Assembly: GCA_027604505.1 (NCBI GenBank)
Contig: JADIIX010000039.1
Span: forward strand, 30,151-94,150
DNA from: Gonapodya sp. JEL0774
Taxonomy: Eukaryota > Monoblepharomycota > Monoblepharidomycetes > Monoblepharidales > Gonapodyaceae
Length of the DNA stretch: 64,000 bases
Direction: 5' to 3'
Shown here: in pieces, positions 61,101 to 64,000 of the stretch
Layout: each line of letters begins with the position of its first letter
How positions within the stretch are numbered: position 1 is the stretch's first letter
Notes under the pieces: model-generated
The model's database searches: none
What the model saw: only the letters and a program-made list of their open reading frames with translations
What the model was told of the DNA's origin: nothing
Program-made: the position numbers and the translations under genes

Positions 61101-64000
61101 TCTTAAAATGGCTGTTTCTAAGTATCAGGAGAGCGAGATTTGTTCCAGCGCACTTTTCAGGAAGAATTCCAATTTGAGCATGGTCCAATATAGCTTTGCT
61201 CACGCAATTGGGCAAATGCGCGATCAACAATTGCCTCATCGAGTTGTGATACAGTTTTGGACCCTGCTGAAGGAGTTGAGAGAACTAGTTTCCACGAATG
61301 TGAGTTTTGGTGTAAGACTGTCACTGCAGGCTTTCAAACTACCAACAAATCGTCAGTTATCGCTCTCCCCTGAAGCTGCGAGTGACATCTGGAATTACCG
61401 AGAGATGTTCCGAGAGATGTCAGTGCGGAAGCTTCTCGATTTGGACGAAGTGGTTGTAGCCACAAGAAACATGAAGAAGCTCATCAATCAGGGAGTTGTA
61501 TCTCAAATCGTTATCGACATCATCAATTCACAATCGACCATGTTGGGGACGGATCTGCTTGATGTTATTGGTCTCGTTTGGACCCAATCCGTGGCGCGAG
61601 TCATCAAGGATTCGCGCAACAGAGAGCTGTGGAATCGTGTGACCCTTGCCAGCTCCATGCCGCCTCAGAGTGAGTATGGGATTTATGGTTGTGAGGCACG
61701 ACTTCGAAAAATATTCATGTTAGCTACCTGAATTGGATCTATCAGTGACTCCCGGTAACACTTTGCGGGAGCAGAAAAGGACATTATGTGAGGCAGCTGC
61801 AACTATTCGGGCAATAGAGTCTCGAAAGGACTCACACGTGGACCGTCTCCGACTGGTTCTGTCACAAACAATCGAGGTATGGCTGTCTTCGTTGTTCTAC
61901 CGTGTAATACATGTTCACCTATAGAAAATCCGAACAAGGCGATTGTGGATCAAAATTGCATTCGACGAGAAGATCCGGTCACCGACATAATCGGGGTTGC
62001 CAAAGCGTTCCTCCACATCAAGGACGTGTGGCTTGCTTTGGAAGAGTATGTCTTCCTTGGTCGCCTCCTCGTCGGGAGCCGGAGCGACCTTGAGAATATG
62101 TCCACTTTACTTGACCTCGGACTATCAAGTTCGAGGTCGCCTGTCGACCTCAGTGTGTACCAGGAGCTAATCTGGGAAAACGGTCTGCTCAAGAATCTGG
62201 GTGAGTCGAAGAAATCGAAAGTAATGTAAATTTGCTGAAAAGCCCAGTTATTTCTAGACGGCGTGAGATTTGCCGAAATGCGACTGTCTGCTTCCAGGTT
62301 TGTGTGGAGTGGGGCTTTTAATCACAATGTAGAGACACAGCGACTCCTCGGGTTTGAAGATGGACCTTCAGGACCATCTTTATTCTTTATGGCGCTTTAC
62401 ACAGTATTTTCGAAGGAGTTTATGTACGTAATCTACGTTGCCTTCTTGCTGTCTGCACATTTCGTTACATTGGATCGTTGTTCTTCTGTTTTCAGATCAC
62501 CCCCGGAAGTCATTCCAATCACGAGCGCCACTGAGTTCGCGTTGCGTGCTCGTGAGATTCGATTCTCAGTCCTTAATTATCGAGTCCCGATCGAAGAAGA
62601 AATATTTCAATCAGATACTAGTTCGCTGAGAGATGCGACAATGGAGGTGTGTTATTGTTATATTTAGTCGTGTCAGAGTAGGAAACCCAGATTTCGTTTG
62701 TGTGGGGTAGTATCTACGGATGCTGAAGCCTCTTTTCTCGGACCAAGAACACACAAACTGCTCTGTCTGCATCGATCAGAGTTTTGGAGGCGTTGAAGCA
62801 TTATCCTTTTCAATTCGTAACCTGTTTGGCGACGTGGCAACTCGGACAGGCCTCCCTCGTTTACGAGAAGCCGCACTAGCACTGCAAGACGGCCTGGAAC
62901 AAATTCAAATCAGTTTAAGCACAATTGGACCCCGGAGACTCGTACACCGAGGTATTGCATGGGCAAATTTGGGTAGAGCATACTTGTTCTCTTTTCGTCC
63001 TGCTGTTCCCGTCGATCCGGCTGCAGAAACGATTGTGCGACACCGTCTCTCTCGTGGTAAACTAGCGAGATTGGAAGACGAAAAGGTGATAAGAGACTTT
63101 ATCATAAAGGCGTTACCTGCATTTCGAGACAGGACAAACATCAGTCGTTACGAATCACATATAAGAGATGTCCACCAGTCTGTTGAAGAAACAGGAGCTT
63201 CTTTGCCACTCCGGCCCACGGTGTCACAAATGCCCGACATCTGTACAGACATGCAAAATCTCGAAATTGAACTCCTCGGCGAAAATGGACCCTTATCGAC
63301 ACTACTCGGGGACTTTTTGTTGTCAATGGATCAAAGTTCCGTTGACTCACGCGAATATTTGCTGCAGCAGAATCTATGGTCTCATGCTTCTCGTTTGCGT
63401 GAAAAGTATCCGCTTTATAGCGATCTAACAAATATCCTCGAACAGGCTATTCTGTGGATCAAACACGGTTTACGCTTAGCGCGGATTGGTAGCGCTGCTC
63501 AGAGGCAACCAACTGCATCTCGACGCTTCGCCATCGGCAATCTTTTAGCGTATCCTGTTATCGATAGTTCTCGCCGAAAACATGTGGCGGATATCTTAGG
63601 GCTTATTGCCAATACGCCGGACATTGAGGGACAGGATCAACACGTCCAAGCCAAGCTGAAGAGGAATGTATCGATGGGAGTCCTTCTACAGTTCTCTGTC
63701 TGGCATTCCATTTATAGTGAAACGGTTCGATCACTTTGCGACCTTCACAAGGAATGTACGTATATATTCGATTTGATGACAGACGTGTGGTTGGAGCAGG
63801 AACAGACACGTGCGGAAGAAGAAGCAAAATTGCAAGAGCAATTCAAATATCGAGCAAGGGAAGAGAAAATTCCTAATGACCTGGAACAGCAAGAAGTCCT
63901 GGTGGCACAGCTTCTTCCAACCCACTGGGATTCCGAAGAACTGACACTGACGACACTCGATGATGGACTCTTCGACGTCGGCCCGCTGGAAGGTACAAGA
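52143..64000 (+). CDS. MDN1: Midasin (Rea1/MDN1) AAA+ ATPase, 3' end outside the window
   Basis: Exons 52143-52990, 53173-54206, 54277-55687, 55752-56392, 56458-57366, 57456-60984, 61039-61669, then several short ones and a long one from about 62712 to the edge. It has the N-terminal domain and then six AAA+ modules with P-loops GAAGVGKT (about 54140), GETGAGKT (55195), GPTSSGKT (56670), GETGCGKT (57680), GSPGVGKT (58922) and GKSGSGKT (59865). Walker B is LLEDLHSA in module 1, LDEI/LDEL in modules 2-5, and LLDNANL in module 6. This fits the known pattern that the outer modules are degenerate. The linker begins after 61 kb. Midasin removes assembly factors from pre-60S ribosomal particles in the nucleus. 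The acidic stalk and MIDAS domain lie beyond the window. Confidence 0.95.

Overview
This is a eukaryotic nuclear window, most likely from an early-diverging (chytrid-type) fungus. Nearly every gene is split by short GT..AG introns, mostly 45-120 nt. The genes sit 80-1000 bp apart on both strands and use the standard stop codons. The gene set also fits: ELMO/CED-12, midasin, SUB1/PC4, a GH5 glucanase with Thr-rich linkers, an MCT-like MFS carrier and small Ser/Thr/Gln-rich zinc-finger regulators. The phylum is an inference. I rebuilt exon models by hand by matching intron phases and family motifs. Where the sum of exons is a whole number of codons I say so, because that is strong internal support.

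Left part (1-10.6 kb): a GC-rich low-complexity edge; an MpaB/Lcp-type (DUF2236) oxygenase; a head-to-head pair of secreted cupredoxins enclosed by inverted repeat arms, one arm carrying a frameshifted remnant of the DUF2236 gene; then a 1212-aa ELMO-domain protein. From 10.6 to 18.7 kb four enzyme genes lie on the minus strand: a short-chain dehydrogenase, two tandem EHN-type epoxide hydrolases sharing a 686-bp almost identical tract, and an HSL-type alpha/beta hydrolase. They look like a small detoxification or lipid/terpenoid-degrading group (inference). A zinc nucleoside/base deaminase and a LIM protein follow, transcribed divergently.

Middle part (22-51 kb): five members of one C2H2/C2HC zinc-finger regulator family (called ZF-A to ZF-E here) are scattered among housekeeping and secreted-protein genes: a coiled-coil Ser-rich protein, a dual-specificity phosphatase, a cation diffusion facilitator, SUB1/PC4, a monocarboxylate-type MFS carrier, a metallophosphoesterase with a 7-nt exon, a secreted phospholipase A2, a GH5 glucanase with repeated Cys/Trp modules, and an MDR-type NADP oxidoreductase. 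ZF-A and ZF-B are a recent inverted duplicate pair 25 kb apart that share almost identical upstream DNA.

Right part (52.1 kb to the end): the N-terminal two thirds of midasin (MDN1/REA1), with all six AAA+ modules, running off the window edge. No tRNA, rRNA, CRISPR or intact transposon was recognised. The most unusual features are the zinc-finger family cluster with its mosaic duplication, the palindromic cupredoxin/DUF2236 locus with one copper-site-less copy, the converted epoxide hydrolase pair, and the modular N-terminus of the GH5 enzyme.
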